A DNA stretch of 64,000 bases from Tellurirhabdus bombi (GCF_021484805.1 NZ_CP090557.1:1104501-1168500); one strand, 5' to 3'; numbered from the stretch's first letter, positions 1-9,994 are shown. A program made the numbers and translations. The notes: a model not told the origin generated them from the letters alone.

Positions 1-458
1 TCATTTTTGTGCTGCTCCGAACGCTGAATCAGGCGGTCAAATACCTGATTTGTCGCTTCAGCCACTTTCCAGAGCCGGTCGCGGGTGAACAGTTTGAGGT
101 CAACCAGCACCTGGTCGTTGCGCGAACGTCCGCTATGAATTTTCTTCCCAACGTCGCCGAGCTTGCGCGTCAGCATCAGTTCTACCTGCGAGTGAACATC
201 CTCCACCCCGTCCTCAATCGTGAAATTACCGGCACCGATTTGCTCGTAAATGGCTTTCAGTTCCTGGCGAATTGCGCTTAACTCATCTTTTTCCAAAAGG
301 CCGATGGTTTCGAGCATGGTTGCGTGGGCGAGGTTTCCGGCTACGTCGAACGGAGCCAGGTAAAGATCCATTTCGCGATCACGGCCAACCGTAAAGCGTT
401 CTATCGTTGCGGCATCCATCGATTCACCGGCGGAGCCTTCTTTTTGCCAGAGTTTCAA
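1..458 (-). CDS. argH: Argininosuccinate lyase, N-terminal part (cut by window edge)
   Basis: The product cleaves argininosuccinate to arginine and fumarate in the last step of arginine synthesis, in the cytoplasm. The reading frame runs off the left edge, so only about 152 N-terminal codons are visible. They include the family motif HSGRSRNDQV and, before it, FTVGRDREMDL and the segment NLAHATMLETIGLL. The start chosen is TTG at 458, because it gives MKLWQKEG, the usual beginning of the family, and no ATG lies between it and the in-frame TAG upstream. The first in-frame ATG (giving MDAATIERF) would remove this conserved beginning. The three genes that follow to the right are on the same strand and include proBA, so the neighbourhood is amino-acid synthesis. 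Confidence 0.93.
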   Translation of the reverse strand, partial: MKLWQKEGSAGESMDAATIERFTVGRDREMDLYLAPFDVAGNLAHATMLETIGLLEKDELSAIRQELKAIYEQIGAGNFTIEDGVEDVHSQVELMLTRKLGDVGKKIHSGRSRNDQVLVDLKLFTRDRLWKVAEATNQVFDRLIQRSEQHKN

Positions 459-547
459 AAGTTTATCGAAATCAGAGTGTGAACGGCAAAAATAAAGCTA
501 ATTGTTTTTTATCTAGCCCTAATCCCGAACCGAATAATCGATTAAAA

Positions 548-1429
548 TTAAAGCAAGCCCTCCTGTCGCCGCATTTCTTCGGCGGTTACGCTGCTGCCAT
601 CGTGGCTCCAGCCCGGCGGCAGAAACAGGTATTTTAGTTTTTGTTTCAATGGACCGGGTTTCCGTAAATCCTTGCTTAGCTTCTTCCATTCGTGAAAAAC
701 CAAGTTGGTCGGCGACTGGTCAGCCACATTGGTTGTCAGGCCATAACGCACCGGGTCCTGGGGCACTTCCTCGGCGAAAGTACCGAATAAGCGATCCCAG
801 ATAATGAGCGTCATGCCCATATTCCGGTCCAGATAGCGCGTATTGGAGGCGTGGTGAACGCGGTGGTGCGAAGGCGTTACAAAAATCCATTCGAGAGGGC
901 CTAGTTTGCCCACGTATTGCGTGTGAATAATGATGCCGTAAATCTGCGTCGCCGAATACATGAACAGAATATCTTCGACCTGAAACCCTAACCAGGCAAT
1001 CGGAATAAAATACAAAAACCGGTAGAGCGGCTGAAAAACAGACGACCGAAAGCCGATGGTCAGGTTAAATTCTTCCGAGGAATGGTGCGTTACGTGCACC
1101 GCCCAAAACAGTCGGCAGTAATGATCGAAGCGATGAAGCCAGTAAAACGCAAAATCTTCCAGCAACAGCAACCCAATCCAATACATCCAGGATTCCTTAA
1201 AATCAACAAGGCGGTACTGGAAAAACCAGAGCAAAACAGCGACGTAAATGCTTCGGAACAACACATCGACGCTCATGTTCAAAACCGTCAGGTAAACGTT
1301 CTGCAACGTCCCCTTCAGGGAGTAAAAATGCTTGCTTTGCCAATGACTCAGCAGCATTTCCAGGCCAATGATCACAACGTACAGCGGCGTTGAGATAAGC
1401 AGCAGCAAGGTTTCACGAAAACTAATCAT
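548..1429 (-). CDS. Sterol desaturase / fatty acid hydroxylase family membrane protein
   Basis: This is an integral-membrane di-iron oxygenase of the fatty acid hydroxylase superfamily, which hydroxylates or desaturates a lipid. The substrate cannot be read from the sequence. The eight-histidine signature is visible: HRFDH (H99, H103), HVTHH (H112, H115, H116) and HHRVHH (H189, H192, H193), plus H169. Hydrophobic segments at residues about 7-27, 56-70, 82-97 and 135-165 fit the usual four membrane spans. The length of 293 residues is normal. It lies 57 bp downstream of proA on the same strand. In Bacteroidota such enzymes act on carotenoids, ornithine lipids or hopanoid-like lipids, and no neighbour decides between them. 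Confidence 0.85.
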   Translation of the reverse strand: MISFRETLLLLISTPLYVVIIGLEMLLSHWQSKHFYSLKGTLQNVYLTVLNMSVDVLFRSIYVAVLLWFFQYRLVDFKESWMYWIGLLLLEDFAFYWLHRFDHYCRLFWAVHVTHHSSEEFNLTIGFRSSVFQPLYRFLYFIPIAWLGFQVEDILFMYSATQIYGIIIHTQYVGKLGPLEWIFVTPSHHRVHHASNTRYLDRNMGMTLIIWDRLFGTFAEEVPQDPVRYGLTTNVADQSPTNLVFHEWKKLSKDLRKPGPLKQKLKYLFLPPGWSHDGSSVTAEEMRRQEGLL

Positions 1430-1486
1430 TTTACAGTTACGGTATTAATCTATAGGCATTTTTGCACGAGCCTGGGTAATTTCTAG

Positions 1487-2737
1487 TTACCAGCGCACCT
1501 GGCCATCGCCCCGAACAATCCATTTTTCGGTAACCAGCTTTTCCAGGGCAAATGGCCCCCGGGCGTGTAATTTCTGGGTCGAGATACCGATTTCAGCACC
1601 TAGCCCAAAAACCCCGCCGTCGGTGAAACGGGTCGACGCATTGGCGTATACCGCCGCCGCATCCACTTCATTCAGGAAGCGATCAATGGCCGCCTGGTTC
1701 TTTGACACAATGGCTTCCGAGTGACGCGACGAAAACAGTTGAATGTGCGTCAATGCCTCGTCCAGCCCCGACACCACCCGAACCGCGCATTTATAATCCA
1801 GAAATTCCCGACCAAAATCATCCGGCTGGGCGTGTTTCAGATTTGGGTAATGAGCGCCATCGCACAGGATTCGGTAAGCCGCATCATCGGCGAAAACCTC
1901 CACGTTCCATTTGGTAAAATCGGTCACCAACAAAGGCAGAAACGTAGCCGCAATGGCTTCATCAACCACAATACAATCCAGCGAATTACAAACGGAGGGC
2001 CTTGATACTTTGGCATTTACCACAATATCCCGCGCCTTTTCCACATCGGCGCTAGCCTCTACGTAGGTATGGCAAACGCCCGCCCCTGTTTCAATGGTCG
2101 GTACCAGCGAGTTTTTCCGAACGTATTGAATCAGACTTTCGGAACCACGCGGGATAATGATGTCCACGTAACGCGTTGCAGTCAGTAAGTCATTGACCAC
2201 GGCCCGATCCGGCGGCAACAGCAGAACGGCAGCTTCGGGCACCTGAAACTCCTGTAAAGCCCGGTGAATCAAGGCCACCAGCGCCAAATTGGAGTGATGG
2301 GCTTCTTTCCCGCCTTTCAGGACGCAGGCATTCCCCGACCGCAGGCAAAGCGAGGCTACATCAAGCGTCACGTTGGGCCGCGATTCGTAAATAACGCCCA
2401 CTACGCCCAGCGGCACCGCCACTTTCCGAAGCACCAATCCTTGCTCAATTTCTCGCTCAAGCAGCACCTGCCCCGCCGGATCGGGCAGTTGGGCCACTTC
2501 GCGCAGGCTGTTGGCCAGATCGGCAATTCGCTTGTCGGTCAATAATAACCGGTCTTTCTTCGGATCGGTATCGGGCAAAGCGTCGAGATCTTTCGCATTT
2601 TCTGCCAGAATAACTGCTTCATTGTCCTGCACCAGATCAGCCAGCCGATTCAGCAGGTGGGTTTTTGTGGCATCACTTAGCGCCCGTACCGCCGCCGAAG
2701 CCTGCTGGGTTTGCTGAAGTAAAGAATGTATACTCAT
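1487..2737 (-). CDS. proA: Glutamate-5-semialdehyde dehydrogenase (gamma-glutamyl phosphate reductase)
   Basis: ProA reduces gamma-glutamyl phosphate to glutamate-5-semialdehyde with NADPH, the second step of proline synthesis. The 416-residue length is normal. The aldehyde-dehydrogenase fold is recognised from VAVPLGVVGVIYESRPNVT (about residues 107-124), the segment LRSGNACVLKGGKEA, and the catalytic cysteine C250 in SRPSVCNSLDC. The start ATG overlaps the proB stop by 4 bp (ATGA, 2734-2737), so the two genes are translationally coupled and their products act in consecutive steps. Confidence 0.97.
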   Translation of the reverse strand: MSIHSLLQQTQQASAAVRALSDATKTHLLNRLADLVQDNEAVILAENAKDLDALPDTDPKKDRLLLTDKRIADLANSLREVAQLPDPAGQVLLEREIEQGLVLRKVAVPLGVVGVIYESRPNVTLDVASLCLRSGNACVLKGGKEAHHSNLALVALIHRALQEFQVPEAAVLLLPPDRAVVNDLLTATRYVDIIIPRGSESLIQYVRKNSLVPTIETGAGVCHTYVEASADVEKARDIVVNAKVSRPSVCNSLDCIVVDEAIAATFLPLLVTDFTKWNVEVFADDAAYRILCDGAHYPNLKHAQPDDFGREFLDYKCAVRVVSGLDEALTHIQLFSSRHSEAIVSKNQAAIDRFLNEVDAAAVYANASTRFTDGGVFGLGAEIGISTQKLHARGPFALEKLVTEKWIVRGDGQVRW

Positions 2738-3762
2738 AGAATCACAATATCATTGGCATTGGCCACTTCGATGTTGGGCATACCGCGTTCTTTTTCAATG
2801 ATTTCGGACGATAAACGGGCGCGGGCAACCGCCACGGCATTTCCCTTTTCGTCGCATACTTCCACAACCTCACCCCTCGTAAAGTCACCTTCAACCGCCT
2901 GTACCCCTACGGCCAGTAAGCTATTTCGCCGTTGCAGGGCCGAAACAGCGCCCGCATCAATGCGAATCCGACCCGCCGTCAGGCTACCGCTCCCCAGCCA
3001 ACGTCGTTTGGCCGGTTGCGTTCCTTCCTGCCGCAGAAAATGCGTTCCGGTCTCGCCAGCCAGCGCCCGAAGGATGCCATCCGGCTGATTGAGCCCGAAA
3101 ATGGTTGTCCGAATGCCCATGCGCGTGGCCAGCTTGGCAAACGTCAGCTTGGAGGCCATTCCACCCAGCCCCAGGGCTGACTTTTCGTTACGCACCAGAC
3201 TGAAGATAGACTCATCCACCTGCTCGATGGTTGGAATGATTTTTCCGTCTGCATCCAGCAAGCCACCTACCGACGTACAGAGCATCAGATCGGAAGCGCC
3301 AAACCCGACCGCAATCAGGGTGGCCAGCTCGTCATTATCCGAAAACTTCAACTCCCGGTCGCTCACCACGTCGTTTTCATTGGCGATGGGAATAATGCCA
3401 TTTTTCCAAAGCTCCTGAACCGTTTCTTTCAGCTGTAGAAACTGCTCCCGGTTGGCAAAGTGGTGCCGCTCGCAAAGGGTCTGGGCAATGGGAATGTTGT
3501 ATTCCGAGAAATAACGGTTATACGTATTCAGTAACAACAGGTTACCGACTGCCGCCGCCGCTTTTCGTTGCGCGATTTCGCCGCGATACCCGTGAATAAG
3601 TCCACGCCCGGCGCCCACCGCCCCCGACGAAACCAGGACGATGCGGTAACGCTTGTGCAATTGGGCCACCTGTCCGGCAATGGTAGCAATGGCCGCTTCA
3701 TTCAACGAACCATCGGCGCTCGTTATGGAAGCCGTACCGAATTTGATAATTAAAACCGACAA
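2734..3762 (-). CDS. proB: Glutamate 5-kinase with C-terminal PUA domain
   Basis: ProB phosphorylates glutamate at the gamma-carboxyl, the first and usually proline-inhibited step of proline synthesis. The amino acid kinase domain occupies roughly residues 1-240 (VLIIKFGTASIT at the N-terminus, SSGAVGAGRG, NENDVVSDRELKFSDND). A PUA domain follows at the C-terminus, with RIRIDAGAVSALQ at its beginning. The gene leads a coupled proB-proA pair and overlaps proA by 4 bp. About 270 bp separate it from the divergent guaD, so both promoters probably lie there. Confidence 0.96.
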   Translation of the reverse strand: MSVLIIKFGTASITSADGSLNEAAIATIAGQVAQLHKRYRIVLVSSGAVGAGRGLIHGYRGEIAQRKAAAAVGNLLLLNTYNRYFSEYNIPIAQTLCERHHFANREQFLQLKETVQELWKNGIIPIANENDVVSDRELKFSDNDELATLIAVGFGASDLMLCTSVGGLLDADGKIIPTIEQVDESIFSLVRNEKSALGLGGMASKLTFAKLATRMGIRTTIFGLNQPDGILRALAGETGTHFLRQEGTQPAKRRWLGSGSLTAGRIRIDAGAVSALQRRNSLLAVGVQAVEGDFTRGEVVEVCDEKGNAVAVARARLSSEIIEKERGMPNIEVANANDIVIL

Positions 3763-4034
3763 TTTACTGCTTGATTACACTAATTAATTGACTATCAATA
3801 AAGAAGCTGCTTAGATTTTTTTCTAACAACAAAGCATGCAGAGAACGCCTTTTTTCGGCATTACACTTTGTCAGTCCTGTCTTTAAGAAAACCCTCTAAA
3901 CGTATTGATGAAGGCTGAAGAGTTCGCAAAAGTACTAAGTTTCTCGGCGCAATCCACTAAATATTCTAGGTAAGCCGCTGGGTAGCTCTTAATTTGCAGC
4001 GTATTTATTTAACGTAAATCCAACCTTGAAAGAC

Positions 4035-4508
4035 ATGATAGGACACGAAGAGGCCATTCGCGAAGCCATCCAACTGGCGCGGGAAGGCATGGAGGCCGGG
4101 CAAGGGGGGCCTTTTGGTGCTGTAATCGTTAAAGATGGCCAGATTGTGGGGCGCGGTTTTAATCAGGTTATCGCTACCAACGACCCCACCGCCCACGCCG
4201 AAATGGTCGCCATTCGGGATGCCTGTCGCAACCTGGGCAGTGTTCAGTTGGAAGGCTGCACGCTCTATACCTCCTGCGAACCCTGCCCCATGTGCCTCGG
4301 GGCCATCTACTGGGCGCGTCCAGAAAAGATTTTTTTTGGTTGTTTTCATTCCGATGCGGCCAAAGCGGGTTTCGACGATCATTTTATCTACCAGGAACTG
4401 GAAAAAGACCGCGAGCAGCGCACGATTCCCCAGCAGCAACTTCTTCGCGATGAAGCCTGGGACGTGTTTGCCGAGTGGATCGAAAAAGAAAATAAAACGC
4501 ATTATTAA
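4035..4508 (+). CDS. guaD: Guanine deaminase (CMP/dCMP deaminase fold, GuaD type)
   Basis: The zinc deaminase fold is clear, with HAE at H54-E56 and PCPMC giving C84 and C87. The long C-terminal segment AGFDDHFIYQEL...RTIPQQQ matches the GuaD branch (guanine to xanthine) rather than TadA, and a separate tadA lies at 55 kb. The ATG at 4035 is chosen. An in-frame TTG three codons earlier (4026) is possible but weaker. The product has about 157 residues, as in Bacillus GuaD. It is followed on the same strand by a thiamine pyrophosphokinase gene after 96 bp. Confidence 0.88.
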   Translation: MIGHEEAIREAIQLAREGMEAGQGGPFGAVIVKDGQIVGRGFNQVIATNDPTAHAEMVAIRDACRNLGSVQLEGCTLYTSCEPCPMCLGAIYWARPEKIFFGCFHSDAAKAGFDDHFIYQELEKDREQRTIPQQQLLRDEAWDVFAEWIEKENKTHY

Positions 4509-4604
4509 GTAGTTAAGCAACAGTAAGCTAGATCGTTTTGGGCATAAATCGCTGGCTGCGCTTTATTCGCTCATTCACTCAATCACTAATTCGCTCATTG
4601 ACTT

Positions 4605-5267
4605 ATGTCATCCCACCATATCGTTCGTGAAAAGCAGGAACCCGCCTTATTGATTGCCAACGGCGAAAGCTGCGATCCAGAATTGCTGGGCCAACTCCTC
4701 GAATGGAGTCCGTTTGTGGCCGTGCTGGACAATGCCATCTGGCGGGTGCTGGATCTGGGCTTTAAGGTAGACGCCTGGCTGGGTGATTTCGATGATAATC
4801 CCGATTTTGAGCTGGTTCGCGCGCAGCAATATCCCCTTGAGATTGTCCATACACCCGACCAAAACAAAACCGACCTGGACAAGGGCATCGAATTCTTGAT
4901 TGAACGGGGCTTCCCGGCAGTAAATATCGTTTGGGCAACGGGTCGCCGCGCCGACCATACCATCACGAACATGACCAACATCATCCGCTACAAAGAGCAG
5001 ATTAAGATTGTGATGCTGGATGATTACTCGAAAATTACGCCCTTGAATGGCTCTTTTAAAAAATGGTACGCCAAAGGCACACCGATTTCGCTGATTCCGG
5101 TGGGGCAAGTTGATGGCCTTCAGACTGAGGGACTGAAATACAACCTTCACGATGAATCGCTGACGCTGGGCTACCGAACCGGCTCCAGCAACGAAGCCGC
5201 CGAAGATGGTTTTGTCCGCATCCGGTATGCGAAAGGCGATTTGCTGCTCATGGAATGCTGGGATTAG
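4605..5267 (+). CDS. thiN: Thiamine pyrophosphokinase
   Basis: The enzyme transfers pyrophosphate from ATP to thiamine, giving thiamine diphosphate. Family motifs seen are LGDFDDNPD (equivalent of GDFDS), NKTDLDKGIEFL, and TGRRADHTITN, followed by the C-terminal beta domain with GLKYNLHDESLTLGYRTGSSNE. The 220-residue length is typical. No other thiamine gene is adjacent. It starts 96 bp after guaD, and the next gene begins 15 bp after its stop, so it is probably co-transcribed with that gene. Confidence 0.9.
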   Translation: MSSHHIVREKQEPALLIANGESCDPELLGQLLEWSPFVAVLDNAIWRVLDLGFKVDAWLGDFDDNPDFELVRAQQYPLEIVHTPDQNKTDLDKGIEFLIERGFPAVNIVWATGRRADHTITNMTNIIRYKEQIKIVMLDDYSKITPLNGSFKKWYAKGTPISLIPVGQVDGLQTEGLKYNLHDESLTLGYRTGSSNEAAEDGFVRIRYAKGDLLLMECWD

Positions 5268-5282
5268 TAAGCTACTTGCCGC

Positions 5283-6503
5283 ATGATCTCGCCTCGTCTT
5301 TACTTACTTCTTTTATTTTTCCTACTTGTCGGAGTAGTCGCGCTGAAGGTGGCCGACAATCCGGCCTTTTTTTCCACGCCTGACTCCCGGATTTACGTAG
5401 ATGCGGCGGAGCATTTAAAAAACGGTCAAGGCTATTACATTGATTATAAAGGGCAAACGCTTTTCAATACCTTTTTTCCGATTGCCTACTCAGCCCTAAT
5501 TGTGGCCTTTTCGTGGCTTACCACCATCCCTGTTGATTTGTCAGCTAAGGCGGTTAATTTACTGGCGATAGCTAGCTTACTGGTCCTTTTTAGCCGGATT
5601 TTTCGCCGGGCGGCTCCCTGGGTGGGACTGGTTATTTTGAGCAGCACGTTTGTGCACATGGCCAGTTGCACCTGGTCGGAAACGGCATTTCTGACGACCT
5701 GCGTTGCCTTTAGCTACTTTCTGTTTCGTTACCTAACCCAACCGACAGGCTGGGTGCTTTTGGGCTTATTCCTAACTGGTTACGGGCTCTTTCTTTTCCG
5801 GTATATTGGCTTGTTTTCAGTAGGGATTTTGGCTCTATTTGCGCTGTTAGCCGGTCGTCCGGTGCCTTTCTTTAAAACGTTTCCCATTTCGCTCAGGCAG
5901 CGTCTTTGGCTCACGGTCACGGCGGGTGGCATTTTTCTGTCGGGTGTAGGCTATATGTGGTATGAACACCTGCATGAAGCACCCCAGGTAACGGCGTCCC
6001 AACCTTTTCTGCTCATTCGGTGGGCGGGTTTTGGGCAACGCCTACAGGAAGTGCTTTTGACCACGGCTCAGGAGCTTTTGTTCTTTATTCGGGATTGGGA
6101 TAGTAAACGAGTAGCGTTTTTTTCGGCTGGCTTCTGGACGATTGCCATCACTACGGTTTTGCAGTTCGCGATTCTGGCCCGAATCGTTCAGCTTCTTTAC
6201 CAATCCCCGCCGTTGAAACGCCCTACGCCTTTTATTCAGCTCATCTGGATGATTGGACTTGTTTATTATGTATTGATTATCAGTCTATACCTGATTCAGT
6301 TTGACCTGATGCAGAGCGGTATGTATCACTTGTATTACCGGTATTATTTCCCGGCTACAACGTTATTCGTCACCGGATTGCTGGGTTGGTTATCCCAAAC
6401 AAATAACCAGATCGCCTTTGCCCGGATAAAAGGCTGGCTAATCTGGTTATTCGCCCTCTCGCTTTTTCACAGCCTACCGAAGTCGGGTCTGTTCAATTTT
6501 TAA
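5283..6503 (+). CDS. Polytopic membrane protein, GT-C (GT39-like) glycosyltransferase candidate
   Basis: The 406-residue protein has about ten hydrophobic spans and an acidic motif after the first span (STPDSRIYVDAAEHLKNGQGY). That layout resembles GT-C glycosyltransferases of the GT39/PMT type, which use polyprenyl-phosphate sugars. The sugar and acceptor are unknown. It starts 15 bp after thiN, and its 3' end overlaps the convergent PorU2 gene by 4 bp with no terminator between them. A similar but distinct membrane protein lies in the glycan cluster at 45 kb. Confidence 0.65.
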   Translation: MISPRLYLLLLFFLLVGVVALKVADNPAFFSTPDSRIYVDAAEHLKNGQGYYIDYKGQTLFNTFFPIAYSALIVAFSWLTTIPVDLSAKAVNLLAIASLLVLFSRIFRRAAPWVGLVILSSTFVHMASCTWSETAFLTTCVAFSYFLFRYLTQPTGWVLLGLFLTGYGLFLFRYIGLFSVGILALFALLAGRPVPFFKTFPISLRQRLWLTVTAGGIFLSGVGYMWYEHLHEAPQVTASQPFLLIRWAGFGQRLQEVLLTTAQELLFFIRDWDSKRVAFFSAGFWTIAITTVLQFAILARIVQLLYQSPPLKRPTPFIQLIWMIGLVYYVLIISLYLIQFDLMQSGMYHLYYRYYFPATTLFVTGLLGWLSQTNNQIAFARIKGWLIWLFALSLFHSLPKSGLFNF

Positions 6504-9500
6504 CGGATAAGCACAACGCGACCGCCCTGCTTCCGGCCGTCGGGTAAAAGGAGCTGATACAGGTAAAGCCCTGCCGGCAAGGCCGCCCCATCCTGGTCGG
6601 TTCCGTTCCACTCGAACAGGTTTTCACCAATGCGTACGGGCTGGACCGACCTCCAGACCATTTTCCCAGTTAAGCTGTGAATCACGACTTGGCCGTCACC
6701 GGGCGATTCTTTCCCCGACAAAACAAACCGAATGCGTGTGCTGGTTGAAAACGGATTTGGCGCGGCCTGCGCAACCGATAGACTGTCTTCATTTTTTACC
6801 CGAAACCGAATCTGATAAGGCAATGCACCCGCTTTGTTGCCTGCCACGTCGGCAGCCTGGACTTGCAAGGTGTAAACGCCTTCACTGAGGTTACGGGGGC
6901 GGTAATTCAGCGTAAATCGATTGTCGCTCCCGGCTGGCCTCCACTCAACCTCATCACCACCCAGATAAATACGCTCAAAATTGCAGGATGGACAAGGCCG
7001 TTTGAGTAGTACATCGATTCCAACCGTATCCTGTCGAATGCGGTACCGATCCTCGTCCAGCAAATTTACCTGGATTAACGGATTGGCCGAAACAATGGCT
7101 CCATCGGCAATGCGCATGCCGTCAAAAGTAACTTCCAGCAGTGGGTTCAGGCGGTCGGGCGGAAAGCGATCACCTGCACTCGGTAAGGTTACTGCAAACC
7201 CGTTGGTGGTTGATTCGGCACTGAAAACGAGCAAATTATTGGTCTCGTCCATTTCATCAACGCGTTTTTCGGCATCAACTACCAGCTCATAGCTGATTTT
7301 TCCCGCTTCGGCAGCCGGTCGGAAAGCAATAATCACCGTGTCCCGATTAGCCACCGGCCGACCCGCCAATTGCGTAAGCGTTTGGTAGCTTCCACCCGGC
7401 AACAGCCGCCGGACCGTCAGGCTGGCCAGTTCCCGGCTGTTAAAGCGCCCGACATTGCCAATTTCAACTTTTAACCGCACCGAATCTTTAGCCGCTGGAT
7501 CGCCCGCTCGACTAACTCCCTCCGGTGTAAGCTGAAAGTCCGCTTTCGGCATGGGAAAAATGCGCAACGCCGGATCGCCCTGCAACAACATTTGCTGAAT
7601 ATTGGCAATATCCATATCGCTCGGAAAACGCTGCAAGGTCCGGCGGGAAGCCTCCCGGTGCACCACCCCAATTGGCTGGCTCAGGTAGACACTATCGGCC
7701 AATAAAGTTTCGTAAAAGACACGCGTGAAATTATCCAGCTGGCCCACGTAGCCCGAATACCCGTGCCCCAGCGCGGCAATGGCTCCTTTGTCGGGGGTTA
7801 GCAGCCAGTCGGTGCTCAGGCTGTTGGTTGCTCCGTAGAAGATGTTGGCAATGCCACAACCGTTAAAAAACATCATGGGATAACGGCCTTTATTCTGGTA
7901 CCCATACGTTGGATTGGACGCATAACCAATGTCGGTATCCATGACAATGGGTGACGAGTGGCCGAAAGCCGTGATCAACCCAACACCCCGATTAACCACA
8001 TCACTCACCTCGATCCGCTCGACTGGCTCGTCGGTTTTTTTAGACCGCGTGGTGACGGCTGCCCCCAGGAACTGCGCCGTCGCGGTATTTTTGACCCCAT
8101 CCATAATGGTTCGAAAAGCGGTTAGCTCGTAGGCCGACCGACCTCCGCTCAGGTGCAGAACCGATTTCCGCCAGGCCGCGTTGGCGGGTGTACTTTCAAA
8201 CTCCTTTACTTTATTCAGATACTGAATGACCTCTTGCGGCCGGAGCGTATTAATCCGTCCGGTGGGCATGGCCGGGATGTAATTCGGCGAGCCGCCCAGC
8301 CCTTCCGTCAGCGATACATCCGAGCCGGGATAACTCACCGTCGGAACCAAATCAAGTTGATCCTGAAGCGCATTTTTTCGGGTTGGATAATGCATATTTC
8401 CCCGGCCCATCAGGAGCAGAAACTTGTCTCGCCCACCCGTCGCTGAGCCGCTGCTCAGCATGTAATCGGCAAAACGGCGGATCGCCAGCGAGGTACGTTC
8501 GCCAAAGCTAAACTGGTTGACCAGCTCCCGAAAGGTAACCACCAGTGTATCGTAGCGACCACCCGCCGACGAAGCACGGTAGCCTGCATACGCACGAACG
8601 GCATCGGGAGTTGAGCCTGCCGGTTTCATGAGTTGTTCGTGCGAAATAATCAGGTAATTTGGCTTTGCCGGGTCCAGCTTCCGAAAAACGATACGCTCCA
8701 GTTTTACGGGTTTTAGCACGGTGGCCGTTCCCCAAAGTTGCCGAGCCGCATCTGTGCCGGGTACGACCACTTTCTCGGTTGTTCCTGTCCGAACGGAAGT
8801 CAGACGCCGGGGCGCTGTTGGATCTGTAACGTCAAACAAAGCCAGATTTTCCGGGGCATTGGTCAATTCAAGATACGAACGCGCCTGCGGGTTTTTCAGC
8901 AGATTGAACGTTTGCTGGCTTATACCAGCCAGATTAAAATGTTGCGGGTAACGTATTTGAATATAACTAACTGAATACCGGTCGAATTCAGCGCTTCCGC
9001 GCGAAAGGGTAGAAACCGTAATGTCGTTAGCGGCTGACAGGTCGGTGGGCTCTAGCTGGCCTTTAATTTTTGGTGTTTGAAAGGCCTGGAAAGTCGCTGT
9101 GCCGAGTAGTCGCCTGGAAGCCCCGCTGGCCCCAACGGATACATCAACCAGGTGGGGGAAATTATCGCGTCCATTTAGTAAAACCTCCATTTCAGGCTTT
9201 ACAGGGGCCGTTCGCAGCCAATTGTCCAGCCGAAGGGTATGGTCAGCCGCTACGCCTTTCTGCCGCAAAATTCCTGACCAGCCCTCGCCTTCCTCAAAAT
9301 AAACCTGCTTGCTACTGACGAGGCTTTCCGAATCCTTGAAACTGTATTCGTCGGTCAGTAACAGCAATTTTTCCGCGAGGTGGTAACTTTCCGGCGTTAG
9401 GTTGGTCTGGTTTGTTTCATTAATTACCGCCATGCGCTTACCCGCCTTTCCATCCGTACGCCAGGTCAGAAAATAAGCCGCCGTATCGGAAAATAGGCTA

Positions 9501-9862
9501 TAGCGGGCATGAGGCTGGGCACTGCTTGGCCGGTAAAGAATTGAATCCTGCCGACCGTCATTTCCCGTGCCGATGAATTGTAGGTAATCCGCTTCGTCTA
9601 GTTTTCGGTCCGACTCCCCACTGACCAGAATGGCTTGTTCAATACCGCGTCGAAAAAGCTGTAGGGTGGTTGGGTCAATGGTACTAACAGGCAAGCCCGC
9701 CCGGCGCAGATCATCAGTCGTTAAACGATAGAGCCCTTGTTGGGTAACTGGGATGCGATAGTATGTCTGATTATAGTCGATCCATTCATTGCCGTAGCGT
9801 AAAGCCTGAGCGTAGGAAAAAATTATAACAAACTGAAAAAGAAACAGTAAACAATATCTCAT
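6500..9862 (-). CDS. PorU2-like C25 (gingipain-type) peptidase with type IX sorting domain
   Basis: This is a large exported cysteine peptidase of family C25. The catalytic His is in AFGHSS (H635) and the catalytic Cys in FFNGCG (C669). The C-terminus (about residues 1030-1120) begins AAPNPFSTSTRIRF and ends in GLYLYQLLLPDGRK, a type IX secretion sorting / FlgD-Ig-like domain. The start at 9862 is chosen because it gives MRYCLLFLFQFVIIFSYAQA, a good signal peptide; the longer frame from 9931 adds 23 unlikely residues. The N-terminal segment YGNEWIDYNQTYYRIPV matches proteins named putative type IX secretion sortase PorU2. The likely place is the outer membrane or cell surface. Whether it is a true sortase or an accessory peptidase is not decided by sequence. 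Confidence 0.85.
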   Translation of the reverse strand: MRYCLLFLFQFVIIFSYAQALRYGNEWIDYNQTYYRIPVTQQGLYRLTTDDLRRAGLPVSTIDPTTLQLFRRGIEQAILVSGESDRKLDEADYLQFIGTGNDGRQDSILYRPSSAQPHARYSLFSDTAAYFLTWRTDGKAGKRMAVINETNQTNLTPESYHLAEKLLLLTDEYSFKDSESLVSSKQVYFEEGEGWSGILRQKGVAADHTLRLDNWLRTAPVKPEMEVLLNGRDNFPHLVDVSVGASGASRRLLGTATFQAFQTPKIKGQLEPTDLSAANDITVSTLSRGSAEFDRYSVSYIQIRYPQHFNLAGISQQTFNLLKNPQARSYLELTNAPENLALFDVTDPTAPRRLTSVRTGTTEKVVVPGTDAARQLWGTATVLKPVKLERIVFRKLDPAKPNYLIISHEQLMKPAGSTPDAVRAYAGYRASSAGGRYDTLVVTFRELVNQFSFGERTSLAIRRFADYMLSSGSATGGRDKFLLLMGRGNMHYPTRKNALQDQLDLVPTVSYPGSDVSLTEGLGGSPNYIPAMPTGRINTLRPQEVIQYLNKVKEFESTPANAAWRKSVLHLSGGRSAYELTAFRTIMDGVKNTATAQFLGAAVTTRSKKTDEPVERIEVSDVVNRGVGLITAFGHSSPIVMDTDIGYASNPTYGYQNKGRYPMMFFNGCGIANIFYGATNSLSTDWLLTPDKGAIAALGHGYSGYVGQLDNFTRVFYETLLADSVYLSQPIGVVHREASRRTLQRFPSDMDIANIQQMLLQGDPALRIFPMPKADFQLTPEGVSRAGDPAAKDSVRLKVEIGNVGRFNSRELASLTVRRLLPGGSYQTLTQLAGRPVANRDTVIIAFRPAAEAGKISYELVVDAEKRVDEMDETNNLLVFSAESTTNGFAVTLPSAGDRFPPDRLNPLLEVTFDGMRIADGAIVSANPLIQVNLLDEDRYRIRQDTVGIDVLLKRPCPSCNFERIYLGGDEVEWRPAGSDNRFTLNYRPRNLSEGVYTLQVQAADVAGNKAGALPYQIRFRVKNEDSLSVAQAAPNPFSTSTRIRFVLSGKESPGDGQVVIHSLTGKMVWRSVQPVRIGENLFEWNGTDQDGAALPAGLYLYQLLLPDGRKQGGRVVLIR

Positions 9863-9994
9863 CCTTAAAAAGTAATAGAGTAGCTCGCTAAAGTCTATAA
9901 AAGTACAAAATAAGTTAATTCCATTTATCAAAGTTTTATACCTTTTATTCCGCTCTTAACCCACTCATCCCGACAAGGCAAATAAAATTATAAA

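Noticed and set aside
4005-4520. Minus-strand frame of 171 codons across guaD
   Set aside because: It is antisense to the well-supported deaminase gene and has no family motif; the plus-strand frame has HAE and PCPMC.
4509-4604. Repeated TTCGCTCATT-like stretches between guaD and thiN
   Set aside because: They are short low-complexity repeats with no stem, no promoter match and no coding potential.
9863-9931. N-terminal extension of the PorU2-like protein
   Set aside because: The extension places 23 residues before a complete signal peptide; the start at 9862 is far better.
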